A DNA stretch of 64,000 nt from positions 4,062,001 through 4,126,000 of the forward strand of contig NZ_CP108381.1 in NCBI RefSeq assembly GCF_035956715.1. The letters are read 5' to 3'. The stretch comes from Nocardia sp. NBC_01329. GTDB lineage: Bacteria > Actinomycetota > Actinomycetes > Mycobacteriales > Mycobacteriaceae. Every line of letters starts with the position of its first letter. The first letter of the stretch is position 1. The notes under the pieces are model-generated. The model saw nothing but the letters and a program-made list of their open reading frames with translations. It did not search any database and had not been told where the DNA came from. The translations under genes and the position numbers were made by a program. Positions 1 through 8,324 of this stretch are shown in pieces.

Positions 1-954
1 CAGGCCGGGGAACGTGTCGCAGCGCCGTACCGCTATGCCGTGCCGGCGCAGATATTCGCGCAGTATCTCGCCGCGTTCCACCTCCAGCAGCAGGAAGGGC
101 GCGGCCGCGGGGGTCCGCACCGCGACACCGGCGCCGGTCAGCCGCGCGGCCATCGCCGCACGGTGCTCACCGATCTCCAGTGCTCGCGCCGCGGTCTCGG
201 CGAGCGCGCGCGGCGAGGCGGTGGCGGCGATCGCGGCGAGCTGCAGGGTGCCCACCGGCCAGTGCGCCCGGCCCCGGACCAGCTGCCGAAGCACCTCCGG
301 CGCCCCGAGCAGATACCCGCAACGCAGCCCGGCCAGCGCCCAGGTCTTGGTGAGACTGCGCAACACCAGCAGCCCCTCCCCTGCCTGCGCGGCCAGCGAC
401 TCCGGCTCACCGGGCACCGCGTCCATGAAGGCCTCGTCCACCACCACGATCCGCCCCGGACGCAGCAGCGCGCGGACGAGTGCGGCCGGATGCAGTACCG
501 AGGTGGGGTTGGTGGGGTTGCCGATCACCACCAGATCCGCTTCCTCGGGAACCACGGCCGGATCGAGGGTGTAGGGAGGTTCCAGCAGCACCCGGTGCAC
601 CGGGACACCGGCCTCGCGCAGGGCGAGTTCGGGCTCGGTGAACGACGGGTGCACCACCGCCGCGAGCCGCGGTGCCAACCGCGGAAGCAGGGCGAAACCC
701 TCCGCTCCACCGGCCAGCGGCAGGACGTGGTCGGGTGCGACCACGTGCCGGGCGGCCACGGCTTCCCGGGCGTGCCGCTCGTCCGCGGCGGCCGGATATC
801 GGGCCAGCGAGTCCAGGGCGGCGACCAGCCGGTCCCGTAGCCAGCGTGGTGGCGCGGCGCCCTGGACGTTCACCGCGAAATCGAGCAGACCCGGCTGGGC
901 ATCTACGTCACCGTGATGACGCAGCCCGGCGAAATCGACATGATCGGTGAGCAT
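1..954 (-). CDS. cobC: CobC-like PLP-dependent aminotransferase (3' end cut by window edge)
   Basis: The reading frame is open from an ATG at 954 to the left edge, giving about 318 residues without a stop, so the C-terminus is missing. It has the fold-type I aminotransferase signature: an NPTNPTS loop near residue 160, a VVDEAF segment that should hold the cofactor aspartate, and SLTKTWALAGLRCGY, whose lysine would form the Schiff base with pyridoxal phosphate. The family includes histidinol-phosphate aminotransferase and CobD/CobC threonine-phosphate decarboxylase, which supplies aminopropanol phosphate for the cobalamin nucleotide loop. Its position beside ptpA, a SURF1 gene and cobD matches the M. 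tuberculosis Rv2231c-Rv2236c neighbourhood, which favours the cobalamin assignment. The exact substrate cannot be read from sequence. It is divergent from ptpA with 43 bp between the starts. Confidence 0.8.
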   Translation of the reverse strand, partial: MLTDHVDFAGLRHHGDVDAQPGLLDFAVNVQGAAPPRWLRDRLVAALDSLARYPAAADERHAREAVAARHVVAPDHVLPLAGGAEGFALLPRLAPRLAAVVHPSFTEPELALREAGVPVHRVLLEPPYTLDPAVVPEEADLVVIGNPTNPTSVLHPAALVRALLRPGRIVVVDEAFMDAVPGEPESLAAQAGEGLLVLRSLTKTWALAGLRCGYLLGAPEVLRQLVRGRAHWPVGTLQLAAIAATASPRALAETAARALEIGEHRAAMAARLTGAGVAVRTPAAAPFLLLEVERGEILREYLRRHGIAVRRCDTFPGL

Positions 955-997
955 GAGACGCACCCTACGTGGCGCCGGGCCCGATCGACCCGCCAGA

Positions 998-1504
998 ATG
1001 GCTGTCGTGGGTGAGCTGCACATATCGTTCGTCTGTACCGGCAACATCTGCCGGTCGCCGATGGCGGAGAAGATCCTGCTGGGCCATCTGTCCCGGGCCG
1101 GGCTGGCCGACCGGGTCCGGGTGAGCAGTGCCGGCACCCACGATTGGCACGCCGGGGCCGAAGCCGATCCCCGCACCACCGCCACTCTGCGCCGCCACGG
1201 CTACCCCACCGGCCACCGGGCCACCGGGTTCGGCACCGAGCACACCGACGCCGACCTGGTCGTCGCGATGACCACCGAACACGACCGCGACCTCGCGATG
1301 CGCGGTATCCCGCCGGCCCGCCGCCGGTTGCTGCGCAGTTTCGATCCGGACGCCGACGGGATCGACGTACCCGATCCGTACTACGGCGGGACCGAGGAAT
1401 TCGAACTGGTGCGTACGCAGATCGAGGCCGCGGTCCCGGGCCTGCTGGATTGGGTCCACGCAGCGCTCCCCGCGCGAGCCCCGGTCACCGGCGGTGCGGC
1501 CTGA
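998..1504 (+). CDS. ptpA: Low-molecular-weight protein tyrosine phosphatase
   Basis: A 168-residue LMW-PTP. The P-loop CTGNICRS lies at residues 13-20 with nucleophile Cys13 and Arg19 of the C-X5-R motif. The general acid is Asp126 in the VPDPYYGG loop, which is also the phosphorylatable YY context of mycobacterial PtpA. The ATG at 998 gives the family's usual length; an in-frame start at 947 would add an unlikely Arg-rich leader overlapping the cobC promoter region. The stop codon overlaps the next gene's ATG by one base, so the two are probably translationally coupled. In mycobacteria PtpA is secreted and dephosphorylates host proteins; whether that applies here is not visible in the sequence. 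Confidence 0.92.
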   Translation: MAVVGELHISFVCTGNICRSPMAEKILLGHLSRAGLADRVRVSSAGTHDWHAGAEADPRTTATLRRHGYPTGHRATGFGTEHTDADLVVAMTTEHDRDLAMRGIPPARRRLLRSFDPDADGIDVPDPYYGGTEEFELVRTQIEAAVPGLLDWVHAALPARAPVTGGAA

Positions 1505-2370
1505 TGCGCCGCCTGGCCTTCCTGCTGCGTCCCGGCTGGCTGATCCTGGCCGTAGTGGTCGCCGGCTTCGCCTACATGTGTTTCACCGTGCTCGCGCCCT
1601 GGCAGCTCGGCAAGAACGAGACCACCTCCGACCGCAACCAGCTGATCGCCGATTCGGTCCACGCCGATCCGGTGGCCGTCACCGATATCCTCGACGGCGA
1701 TGCGGTGGGTGCGGCCACCGAATGGCGGAAGGTGTACGCCGAAGGCAGCTACGTCCCGGATTCGACCGTGCTGGTCCGGCTGCGGCATCTCGACGGCGCA
1801 CCCGGTTTCGGGGTGCTGTCCGCGTTCACTCTCACCGACGGCCGCACCCTGCTCGTGGATCGCGGGCTGGTGGCGGCGGTCGACGGGTCGCAGCCGCCGC
1901 CGATCGATCCACCGCCCGCGGGCGTGCAGCGGGTCGAGGGCCGGATCAGGGTCTCGGAGAACGTCGACCCGCAGCGCACGCCCGCGGTCCAGAACGGTAT
2001 CCCGCACGTCTACTCGATCGATATCCCGCAGGAGACCACGGTTCTCGGTATCCCGCTGACCCCGATCCCGGTCGGTGACCGGGGCTCCTATCTCCAGCTG
2101 TCCGACGGCCAGCCCGGCGCCTTCACGCCGGTCCCGCTACCCCAGCTCGATGCCGGTCCCTATCTGTCCTACGGGTTGCAATGGCTGGCTTTCGGCATCA
2201 TGGCGCCGCTGGGACTGGGCTATTTCGCGTGGGCCGAGATCCGCGAACGGCGCAGACAACGCCCCGCGGCGAAAGCCGGATCCGACCCCGCCGCGCCGAG
2301 TACCCCCGAACCCGAACCCGTCACCATCGAGGCCCGCCTGGCCGATCGATACGGCCGGGACCGGCACTGA
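1504..2370 (+). CDS. SURF1 family protein (cytochrome c oxidase biogenesis)
   Basis: A 288-residue protein with the SURF1 layout: one N-terminal membrane helix (about residues 8-30), a long extracytoplasmic domain, and a second helix near residues 220-240 followed by a basic, Pro-rich cytoplasmic tail. The WQLGKNE segment after helix 1, the RGLV segment and the closing YGLQW-helix are typical of the family. SURF1 proteins assist haem insertion into cytochrome oxidase. The ATG shares a base with the ptpA stop (TGATG), and the order ptpA-SURF1-cobD matches Rv2234-Rv2236c of M. tuberculosis. Confidence 0.88.
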   Translation: MRRLAFLLRPGWLILAVVVAGFAYMCFTVLAPWQLGKNETTSDRNQLIADSVHADPVAVTDILDGDAVGAATEWRKVYAEGSYVPDSTVLVRLRHLDGAPGFGVLSAFTLTDGRTLLVDRGLVAAVDGSQPPPIDPPPAGVQRVEGRIRVSENVDPQRTPAVQNGIPHVYSIDIPQETTVLGIPLTPIPVGDRGSYLQLSDGQPGAFTPVPLPQLDAGPYLSYGLQWLAFGIMAPLGLGYFAWAEIRERRRQRPAAKAGSDPAAPSTPEPEPVTIEARLADRYGRDRH

Positions 2371-2421
2371 TACAAGACCGGCACCGATATCGGGATCCAC
2401 CGGTGTAGCCGATACCCGATC

Positions 2422-3378
2422 TCAGCCACGTGTGGGCCGGGCGCGTATCCGGTCCCACAGCATCGCGCTCAGCGGCGCGGCCAGCACGGCCGAAACCACC
2501 GCCGCGTATTGCACCAGTTCCGACAGCCGGACGGCCCGCCGCAGATCACCCGCCGCGGGCGCCGGTCCCACACCCAGTTCCGGCCGCTGCTCGACCCCGT
2601 GCCGGTATTCGGTACGCCCGCCGAGCCGGACACCGAGCGCCCCGGCCGCCGCGGCTTCCACCACTCCGGCGTTCGGGCTGGGGTGCCGGCGCGCATCCCG
2701 GCGCCAAGTCCGCAGCACCGTGCCGGGACGGCCGCCGACAAGTGGTGCCACCACCGCGGTGAGCAATCCGGTCGCCCTGGCCGGAAGCAGATTCGCCAGA
2801 TCGTCGACGCGGGCGGCCGCCCATCCGAAATTCCGATACCGCTGGTTGCGGTAGCCGATCATGGCGTCGAGGGTGTTGACCGCCCGATAGCCCAGCAGTC
2901 CGGGAACGCCGGCCACCGCGCCCCACAGCAGTGGCGCGACGGCGGCGTCGGAGGTGTTCTCGGCGATCGACTCCAGTGCCGCCCGGGCCAGCCCGTCGGC
3001 GTCGAGTGACTCCGGGTCCCGCCCGCACAGCGCGGGCAGCATTTCCCGGGCGGCCGCCACATCGCCGGCGTCCAGCCGATCGGCCATCATCCGCCCGGTC
3101 CGTGCCAAGCTCCGTCCACCCAGGACCGTCCAGGTCGCCGCAGCCACCGCTGTCGTACCACCCCGCCGCAGCGCGGCGCCCAAGCCCACAACCGACCCCA
3201 CCAGCACCAGTTCGTGAACCACCCCCGCCCGCCGGTGATCGGCATAGCTCACCGATTCCAGCGACGCGGCCAGCATCCCGAACCCCGCCACCGGATGCCC
3301 GCGCCGAGGGTCCCCGACCACCCGATCGATGGCGAAGCCGATCAGCAGACCCGCCGCGGTCGAAACACCTCTGCGCAC
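2422..3378 (-). CDS. cobD: Adenosylcobinamide-phosphate synthase CobD/CbiB
   Basis: An integral membrane protein of 318 residues from a GTG start at 3378. Upstream in-frame codons give only a basic leader that does not fit the family, which begins with a short tail and the helix GLLIGFAIDRVVGDP. Family signatures are RVVGDPRRGHPVAGFG near the N-terminus, ESIAENTSDAAVAPLLWG in the middle, VNTLDAMIGYRN, and HPSPNAG toward the C-terminus. CobD joins aminopropanol (phosphate) to adenosylcobyric acid in cobalamin synthesis. It converges on the SURF1 gene and is divergent from the sigma factor. About 220 bp upstream of it carry no other gene. Confidence 0.9.
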   Translation of the reverse strand: MRRGVSTAAGLLIGFAIDRVVGDPRRGHPVAGFGMLAASLESVSYADHRRAGVVHELVLVGSVVGLGAALRRGGTTAVAAATWTVLGGRSLARTGRMMADRLDAGDVAAAREMLPALCGRDPESLDADGLARAALESIAENTSDAAVAPLLWGAVAGVPGLLGYRAVNTLDAMIGYRNQRYRNFGWAAARVDDLANLLPARATGLLTAVVAPLVGGRPGTVLRTWRRDARRHPSPNAGVVEAAAAGALGVRLGGRTEYRHGVEQRPELGVGPAPAAGDLRRAVRLSELVQYAAVVSAVLAAPLSAMLWDRIRARPTRG

Positions 3379-3601
3379 CGGGTGAGCGTATCCAGCGCCG
3401 GAGTCCTGTCCGGGCCGGGGACGACAGGCCGAGGAATTCCCGCGACCGGTACCGGTGTTGGCAGGATCGACCCGGCGGGGCCGATACCGCCACGACCTGG
3501 CCACGGTCGGCGACCGCCCGATGTCACACAGCGGGTGCGCGCGTCGTCGACTCGGTGACACCATCGCCCGACCGCGGGCCACGACCGAACGGGGAACCGC
3601 A

Positions 3602-4534
3602 GTGACCGACCGAGATGGAGCCACCGACCTGGCCCGGCATTTCGAGGAACTGCGCCCGTACCTGCGTCGTCTCGCCTACAGCACTCTCGGCAGCCTCGCC
3701 GACGCCGACGATGTGGTGCAGGAGGCGTGGCTGCGGTTGCAGCGACAGCAGGAGTCCGGCGGCGCACCCATCGACAATCTGCAGGCGTGGCTGACCACGG
3801 TGACCGGACGCCTGGCTCTGGATCAGCTCGGTTCGGCGCGGATGCGGCGCGAACAGTACGTCGGCGAATGGCTGCCCGAACCCGCGGTCTCGGACTGGGA
3901 GGATCCCGCCGACCGGATCTCCCAGGACGAACGGGTCACCATGGCGCTGCTGGTGGTGCTGGAATCGCTGTCACCGGCCGAGCGCACCGCGTTCGTCCTG
4001 CAGGATGTGTTCGGGATGTCGGGACCCGAGGTCGCCGAAGTGGTGGGCCGCACCCCGGCCGCGGTCCGGCAGCTGGCCTCGCGCGCCCGTAAACGGGTCG
4101 AGGACGGGACCCCGCGTTTCCCGGCGTCACCGGATGAACAGGAGAAGGTCGTCTCGGCGTTCTCGGCGGCCTGGCGGTCCGGTGATATGAGCGCGCTGCT
4201 GGGGGTGCTCGACAGCAAGGTGTCCTTCACCGCCGACGGCGGCGGCAAGGTATCGGCCGTCCGCAAGCCGGTGCGGGGCGCCGATTTCATCGCCGAGATG
4301 CTGGTCGTCTGGCATCGCGCGCCGATGGCGGAAAACGGCTGGCTGCGGATGATCGAGGTCAACGGGATGCCGGGCCTGCTGGTCTTCGACGGACGGCACC
4401 ACGGGATCTTCTCCTTCACTGTCGACGAGGGACGGATCACCGCCATCCACGTGGTGCGCAATCCCGACAAGATGCGCGACCTCCCACTCGACGACGGGTC
4501 CGCACGGCCGCTGCGCGCACCGGGGAACAGTTGA
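3602..4534 (+). CDS. sigJ: ECF41/SigJ-type RNA polymerase sigma factor with SnoaL-like C-terminal domain
   Basis: A 310-residue sigma factor from a GTG start at 3602. Region 2 covers about residues 10-80 (LRRLAYSTLGS...DADDVVQEAWLR) and region 4 about 110-170 (SLSPAERTAFVLQDVFGMS...AVRQLASRARKRV). A roughly 120-residue SnoaL-like extension follows. YVGEWLPEP between the two regions and DGGGK in the extension are hallmarks of the ECF41 group, where the extension acts as an intramolecular regulator instead of a separate anti-sigma factor. ECF41 genes usually sit beside a carboxymuconolactone decarboxylase, oxidoreductase or epimerase gene; none is adjacent here, as in mycobacterial sigJ. The symbol is assigned by family resemblance only. 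Confidence 0.85.
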   Translation: MTDRDGATDLARHFEELRPYLRRLAYSTLGSLADADDVVQEAWLRLQRQQESGGAPIDNLQAWLTTVTGRLALDQLGSARMRREQYVGEWLPEPAVSDWEDPADRISQDERVTMALLVVLESLSPAERTAFVLQDVFGMSGPEVAEVVGRTPAAVRQLASRARKRVEDGTPRFPASPDEQEKVVSAFSAAWRSGDMSALLGVLDSKVSFTADGGGKVSAVRKPVRGADFIAEMLVVWHRAPMAENGWLRMIEVNGMPGLLVFDGRHHGIFSFTVDEGRITAIHVVRNPDKMRDLPLDDGSARPLRAPGNS

Positions 4535-4610
4535 TATGGCCCACCGGACCGGGCGCGGTCGCGGGCGACTGCCTCCACGGCGGCGAATCGCCGCGGGTTA
4601 GGTTGCGTAC

Positions 4611-5126
4611 ATGAGGATCGAAGTCAGCGGACACCAGCCCGAGGTCGACGCCACCGCCTGGATCGCGCCCACCGCGAATGTGATCGGCCGGGTGAAGCTC
4701 GGGGCCCAGGTCAGTATCTGGTACAACGCGGTGTTGCGCGGTGACACCGAACTGATCACCGTCGGAGAACGCAGCAATATCCAGGACGGCTGTGTACTGC
4801 ACGCCGACCCGGGTTTCCCGGCCACCGTGGGTGCCGGGGTGTCGGTCGGGCACAACGCGATCCTGCACGGCTGCACGATCGAGGACGACTGCCTGATCGG
4901 GATGGGCGCGACCGTACTCAACGGCGCGGTGATCGGCCGGGGCAGCCTGATCGCCGCAAACGCGCTGATTCCGGAGGGCGCGCAGATCCCGCCGGGGTCG
5001 CTGGTCGCCGGTGTCCCGGGCAAGGTGCGCCGTGAACTCACCGCCGAGCAGCAGCGCGGCGTGGAATTGAATGCCATGGTCTATCTGCACCACATGTCCG
5101 AGCATCGGTCGGCGAAGGAGATCTGA
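4611..5126 (+). CDS. Gamma-carbonic-anhydrase-like hexapeptide-repeat protein
   Basis: A 171-residue left-handed beta-helix protein built of hexapeptide repeats (for example VIGRVKLGAQVSIW, TVGAGVSVGHNAILHG, LIGMGATVLNGAVIG). The family's zinc-ligand histidines appear in DGCVLHADPG and GVSVGHNAILHG. Such trimeric proteins include gamma carbonic anhydrases and their YrdA/PaaY-like relatives, many of which lack measured activity, so enzymatic function is uncertain. The ATG at 4611 precedes MRIEVSGHQPEVDATAWIA, the normal family start. The gene stands alone, downstream of the sigma factor in the same direction. Confidence 0.85.
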   Translation: MRIEVSGHQPEVDATAWIAPTANVIGRVKLGAQVSIWYNAVLRGDTELITVGERSNIQDGCVLHADPGFPATVGAGVSVGHNAILHGCTIEDDCLIGMGATVLNGAVIGRGSLIAANALIPEGAQIPPGSLVAGVPGKVRRELTAEQQRGVELNAMVYLHHMSEHRSAKEI

Positions 5127-5152
5127 GCCGACTCCACCGACTGCCCGGACAC

Positions 5153-5176
5153 ACTATTGGACAAGCGTCCAGTAGG
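5153..5176. promoter_or_regulatory. Candidate TetR-type operator upstream of a small gene and a TetR gene
   Basis: An inverted repeat with arms ACTATTGGAC (5153-5162) and GTCCAGTAGG (5167-5176), matching at 8 of 10 positions, separated by AAGC. It is followed by a TAGGAT hexamer at 5184-5189 that could serve as a -10 element. The form and length suit a TetR dimer, and the nearest candidate ligand is the TetR protein encoded at 5557-6174. Function is inferred. Confidence 0.4.
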
Positions 5177-5305
5177 TGGCTGCTAGGATGGAACAACGTA
5201 TCCGGGGAGACGGTTCGGCCCGAAACCCACTGTCCTGCAAGGCGTCGGCGTTTCGGGCGACCCGTACACGTGGGCACGGCGATGTGCCGGCAGGAGGTAT
5301 GACGG

Positions 5306-5491
5306 GTGGCGTGCGAGCAGTCCGGGACGCGTCGGCCGACAGGACGGGTCAGCGTGGCAGATATCGCCGCGCAACCAGGAGGAATCGAGGCGCTGCAGCG
5401 CCGGGTCCACGAACTACGTTCCAGAGGAGTGGATTTCGCGGCCAACGCAATCGAACACGAGATGGCCGAACTGGATCTGCCGCGGGAGTGA
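5306..5491 (+). CDS. Small hypothetical protein
   Basis: A 61-residue reading frame from GTG at 5306, placed 7 nt after a strong GGAGGT ribosome-binding sequence (5293-5298). No family is recognised. The second half (IEALQRRVHELRSRGVDFAANAIEHEMAEL) should form an amphipathic, charged helix or short coiled coil. It sits between a TetR-like operator and the TetR gene in the same direction, so the two may be co-transcribed. It is accepted mainly because of the ribosome-binding site and third-position GC pattern; it could be non-coding. Confidence 0.4.
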   Translation: MACEQSGTRRPTGRVSVADIAAQPGGIEALQRRVHELRSRGVDFAANAIEHEMAELDLPRE

Positions 5492-5556
5492 CGCCCAGCA
5501 CGAAACCAACGCACAGGTCACCCGGCGCGACGGCCGTCGGATAGGGTGTGGAAACC

Positions 5557-6174
5557 ATGCCACCCGTACCGCCGATTCTGCAACGCATCCTTGCCGAGCC
5601 CCCCGCCGACAGCGGGAAAGTCCTCGACAGCGCGTTATCGGCGTTCCTGGATTTCGGGATCAAACGCACCAGCATGGGCGAGATCGCCCGCCGGGCCGGC
5701 ATCAGCCCCGCCACCCTCTACCGTCGCTTCGAATCGAAGAACGACCTGGTCGAAGCCGTCACAGTGCGGGAAGCACAGCGATTCGTCACCAAGATCGACA
5801 ATCGGGTCCGCACGGTAACCGGCTCCGAAGATCAACTGGTGGAGATCTTCGTGGCCTTCATCTCCGCCATCGCCGGTAACCCACTGCTGATCCGGCTGCT
5901 GCGTACCGAACCGGATCTCGTACTACCCAGGCTCACCACCGAGGCAGGACCGATCCTGGCCGTCGGCCGCACCTATCTGGCAGCGAAACTGCGAGAACTG
6001 AACGACAGCGGTACCGATTTCGATCCCGACCTGATCGCCGAGATCATGGCCCGCCTGGCCCTGTCGTTGGCACTCACCCCTGACGGTCTCATCCCCATCC
6101 AGGACGAGGCCGCCGGCCGCGAATTCGCCCGCCGCACCCTGCTGCCCATGGTCTCCGGCCACAACCCGAACTGA
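5557..6174 (+). CDS. TetR family transcriptional regulator
   Basis: A 205-residue regulator. The N-terminal helix-turn-helix lies at about residues 20-65 (LDSALSAFLDFGIKRTSMGEIARRAGISPATLYRRFESKNDLVEAV), the classic TetR pattern with YRRF closing the recognition helix. The ligand-binding C-terminal half is Leu-rich and resembles actinobacterial AcrR-like proteins. The ATG at 5557 is preferred over a GTG three codons earlier. No transporter or enzyme flanks it; the next gene is a convergent methyltransferase past a repeat patch. A TetR-like inverted repeat at 5153-5176 suggests autoregulation. Confidence 0.85.
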   Translation: MPPVPPILQRILAEPPADSGKVLDSALSAFLDFGIKRTSMGEIARRAGISPATLYRRFESKNDLVEAVTVREAQRFVTKIDNRVRTVTGSEDQLVEIFVAFISAIAGNPLLIRLLRTEPDLVLPRLTTEAGPILAVGRTYLAAKLRELNDSGTDFDPDLIAEIMARLALSLALTPDGLIPIQDEAAGREFARRTLLPMVSGHNPN

Positions 6175-6177
6175 AAG

Positions 6178-6400
6178 CTGTGTATATGGCCCCGCCTTCG
6201 GCGGGGCGGGTCGGGGCCCTATTAACCCCGGTTCTTCACTCCGGCGCTCAGTCGCTGCGCTCCTTCGCTCTGTCGCTCCAGAACCGGGGCGGGCCCCGAC
6301 TGTGTCTGGTGGCCCCGCCTTCGGCGGGGGGCCGGGGGCCTCGTGACCCGACTGTGTGGATGGCGCCTGCCTTCGGCGTCGCGTCGGGGCCCTGTCGAAC
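6178..6400. repeat. Three imperfect copies of a palindromic unit plus a nested inverted repeat
   Basis: Each unit begins with CTGTGT and runs into a CTTCGG-centred hairpin. Copies begin near 6178, 6300 and 6352. The first two contain CCCCGCC-TTC-GGCGGGG stems; the third is degraded (GCCTGCC-TTC-GGCGTCG). Between copies 1 and 2 a nested inverted repeat spans 6211-6299: outer arms TCGGGGCCC / GGGCCCCGA and inner arms CCCCGGTTCT / AGAACCGGGG, both perfect. The stretch separates the convergent TetR and methyltransferase genes. It could serve as a terminator, but the repetition suggests a REP-like element. Confidence 0.7.
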
Positions 6401-6409
6401 CGACTGGTC

Positions 6410-8293
6410 TCACAGGGCGAACGCGCGGTGGACCAGCTCGTCCAGTTCTTCCTGCCCCGCCGCGCCGGTCTCCGGTTCCTCGGCCAGCGCGCGCACCCGG
6501 CACACGATCGCGGTCGCCGCCGGAGTTCCCGGATCCGGTAGCGGTAGCCGGGACACGTACTGGGTGATCCAGCGCCGCCGCCCGGAGTAGAGCCGGTTAC
6601 CGCAGACGGCGTCGTAATACCGCAGCCCCAGCGACGAGTTCGCGACGCCCATCATCAAACAGGCCAGATCCTCGGCACCGGCGCCACCGCCCAGGTCCGC
6701 CAGCGAGATCCAGTAGCAGTCGCCGTTGACCACCGCCCCGGAGCGATCCAGCGCAAACCGCGGCCGGTCGCTGATATCCGGGAACACCACCTTCGGGATA
6801 CGCCACAGATGTGGTCGCTGCGGCACCCAATGCTCGAACCATTTCCGGCCCGCACCGGTGAGGTAGTCCCGGGCGGTCAGCACCTCCCGATGCTGCTCCA
6901 GGTAGGCCGCGGTCCGCGGATACCGCGCCAGATCCACCGGCACCCGTCGGGTCCGGGTGAGGTCGTAGGGGTACAGCACCCGCGTCTCGCGTATCCGATC
7001 GATGCGCCACGGGCGCAGATCGTGATGGGTGATGAGATCCCGCAGCAGTTCCGGTTCGGCAGCCGGATCACCCCAGTGCACCGCGATGAACACCTTGTCC
7101 GCATTGGTCTTGATCCCCACCCGGATACGCCCCAGATCACCGAAAGTCCGCCACATCCGGTCGGAAACCCCGCGCAACCAGTCGTCGTGCCCCATCCGGG
7201 ACATCCGCCACCCCACCGACGCCGCCGCGGGGCCGGGTTCGGTCGCCAGCTCCCCCACCGTCACCGCGAATCGGCGGCCCTGCCGCGACACGGTCGTATC
7301 GGCGGCGCCACCCAGAGCCACGAACAGTTCCCGGTCCCCGCCCGAGGCCCCCGCGGTCTCCGAACCCCTCGTGGGCTCGCCGGCGTCTCCCTGCGACCTT
7401 CCGCCGGAGAGCCCCGCTCCAGGTCCCCGCCTCGCCGGAATCGAGCCGACCGGACCGTACTCGGCGAGCCGGTCCGAACGCCGCGCCCCCTCTGCCGGTA
7501 TCGCGCCGACCGAGCCCGCGGTTCCCGTATCCGATACGGCTCGGGCCTCCTCCTCGTAGACCGACACATACCGGCAGGTCCCCCGTGTCGCACCGCGCAC
7601 GGCAATCGTCACCGCCGGCAGAACCGCCGCCTCGAACAGTTTGGTATCCCCCAGGTCGTACAGTTCCACCGGCGTCAGATCGGCCAGCAGCAACCCGCGC
7701 AGATTCGACCCCGCCTTCGTGGTGAGAAAACGATTCGCGCACAGCAGACCCAGCACCGCGCCTGGGGCCATCAACCGCGGCAGCGCCGCGACGAACGGAT
7801 GGGTGAGATCGATCCGCCCCCGCAACCCGAACTGCCCACGCAGAGCCTGCGCCGCCTCCCCACCCAACTGCTGGGTCCGGACGTACGGCGGATTCGCGAT
7901 CACCGCATCGAACGATTCCGCAGGCAACCCCGCACAATCGGCCAGAAAGTCCCGCTGCCGCCATTCGGCGCCGACCCCCGACTCCGCGGCCCGCCGCCGA
8001 GCCAGCACCAACCCGGCCGGATCCAGGTCGTAACCCGTCAGCTCGACCGGAACCCCCGGCAGACGATCGGCCAGCGCATCCTTGATCGCGAACAACAACT
8101 CCCCGGACCCACACGCCGGGTCCAGGACCCGCACCCGCCCGGGCGTCCCGATCCGCGCCACCACCCGGCCCGCCAGGAAACCCGCAAGCGTGGCAGGTGT
8201 GTAGTGCCGCCCGTGACGTTTGCGCTCGCGAGCCCCCGCTCCATCGCGTCCCATCTGCGCATTGTTGTCGACAGAGGGGTGTCGACGGATCAT
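6410..8293 (-). CDS. Orphan N6-adenine DNA methyltransferase (Eco57I/TaqI-like)
   Basis: A 627-residue class I methyltransferase. The entry motif GRHYTPATLAGFLAGRVV leads to the SAM-binding LDPACGSGELLF (residues 57-68) and the catalytic NPPY (134-137), which defines N6-adenine methylation. The stretch GLRGRIDLTHPFVAALPRLMAPGAVLG follows, as in Eco57I-type enzymes. Residues 250-320 form a low-complexity Gly/Arg/Ser insert. The C-terminal half (about 340-600), with GHDDWLRG, FKTNAD-like and LPYDLTRTRR-like segments, fits a TaqI-type target-recognition domain. No PD-(D/E)XK nuclease motif or neighbouring restriction gene is visible, so it looks like a solitary methyltransferase. It follows accD6 on the same strand, with a hairpin in the 68-bp gap. 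Confidence 0.85.
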   Translation of the reverse strand: MIRRHPSVDNNAQMGRDGAGARERKRHGRHYTPATLAGFLAGRVVARIGTPGRVRVLDPACGSGELLFAIKDALADRLPGVPVELTGYDLDPAGLVLARRRAAESGVGAEWRQRDFLADCAGLPAESFDAVIANPPYVRTQQLGGEAAQALRGQFGLRGRIDLTHPFVAALPRLMAPGAVLGLLCANRFLTTKAGSNLRGLLLADLTPVELYDLGDTKLFEAAVLPAVTIAVRGATRGTCRYVSVYEEEARAVSDTGTAGSVGAIPAEGARRSDRLAEYGPVGSIPARRGPGAGLSGGRSQGDAGEPTRGSETAGASGGDRELFVALGGAADTTVSRQGRRFAVTVGELATEPGPAAASVGWRMSRMGHDDWLRGVSDRMWRTFGDLGRIRVGIKTNADKVFIAVHWGDPAAEPELLRDLITHHDLRPWRIDRIRETRVLYPYDLTRTRRVPVDLARYPRTAAYLEQHREVLTARDYLTGAGRKWFEHWVPQRPHLWRIPKVVFPDISDRPRFALDRSGAVVNGDCYWISLADLGGGAGAEDLACLMMGVANSSLGLRYYDAVCGNRLYSGRRRWITQYVSRLPLPDPGTPAATAIVCRVRALAEEPETGAAGQEELDELVHRAFAL

Positions 8294-8324
8294 TTCGCTT
8301 TTATCGGTCCTGCCCCTCCTCCGG

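Noticed and set aside
4598..4615. TTAGGTT sequence before the gamma-CA-like gene, resembling half an IdeR box
   Set aside because: Only one half-site is present; the other arm does not match, unlike the full box at 51880.
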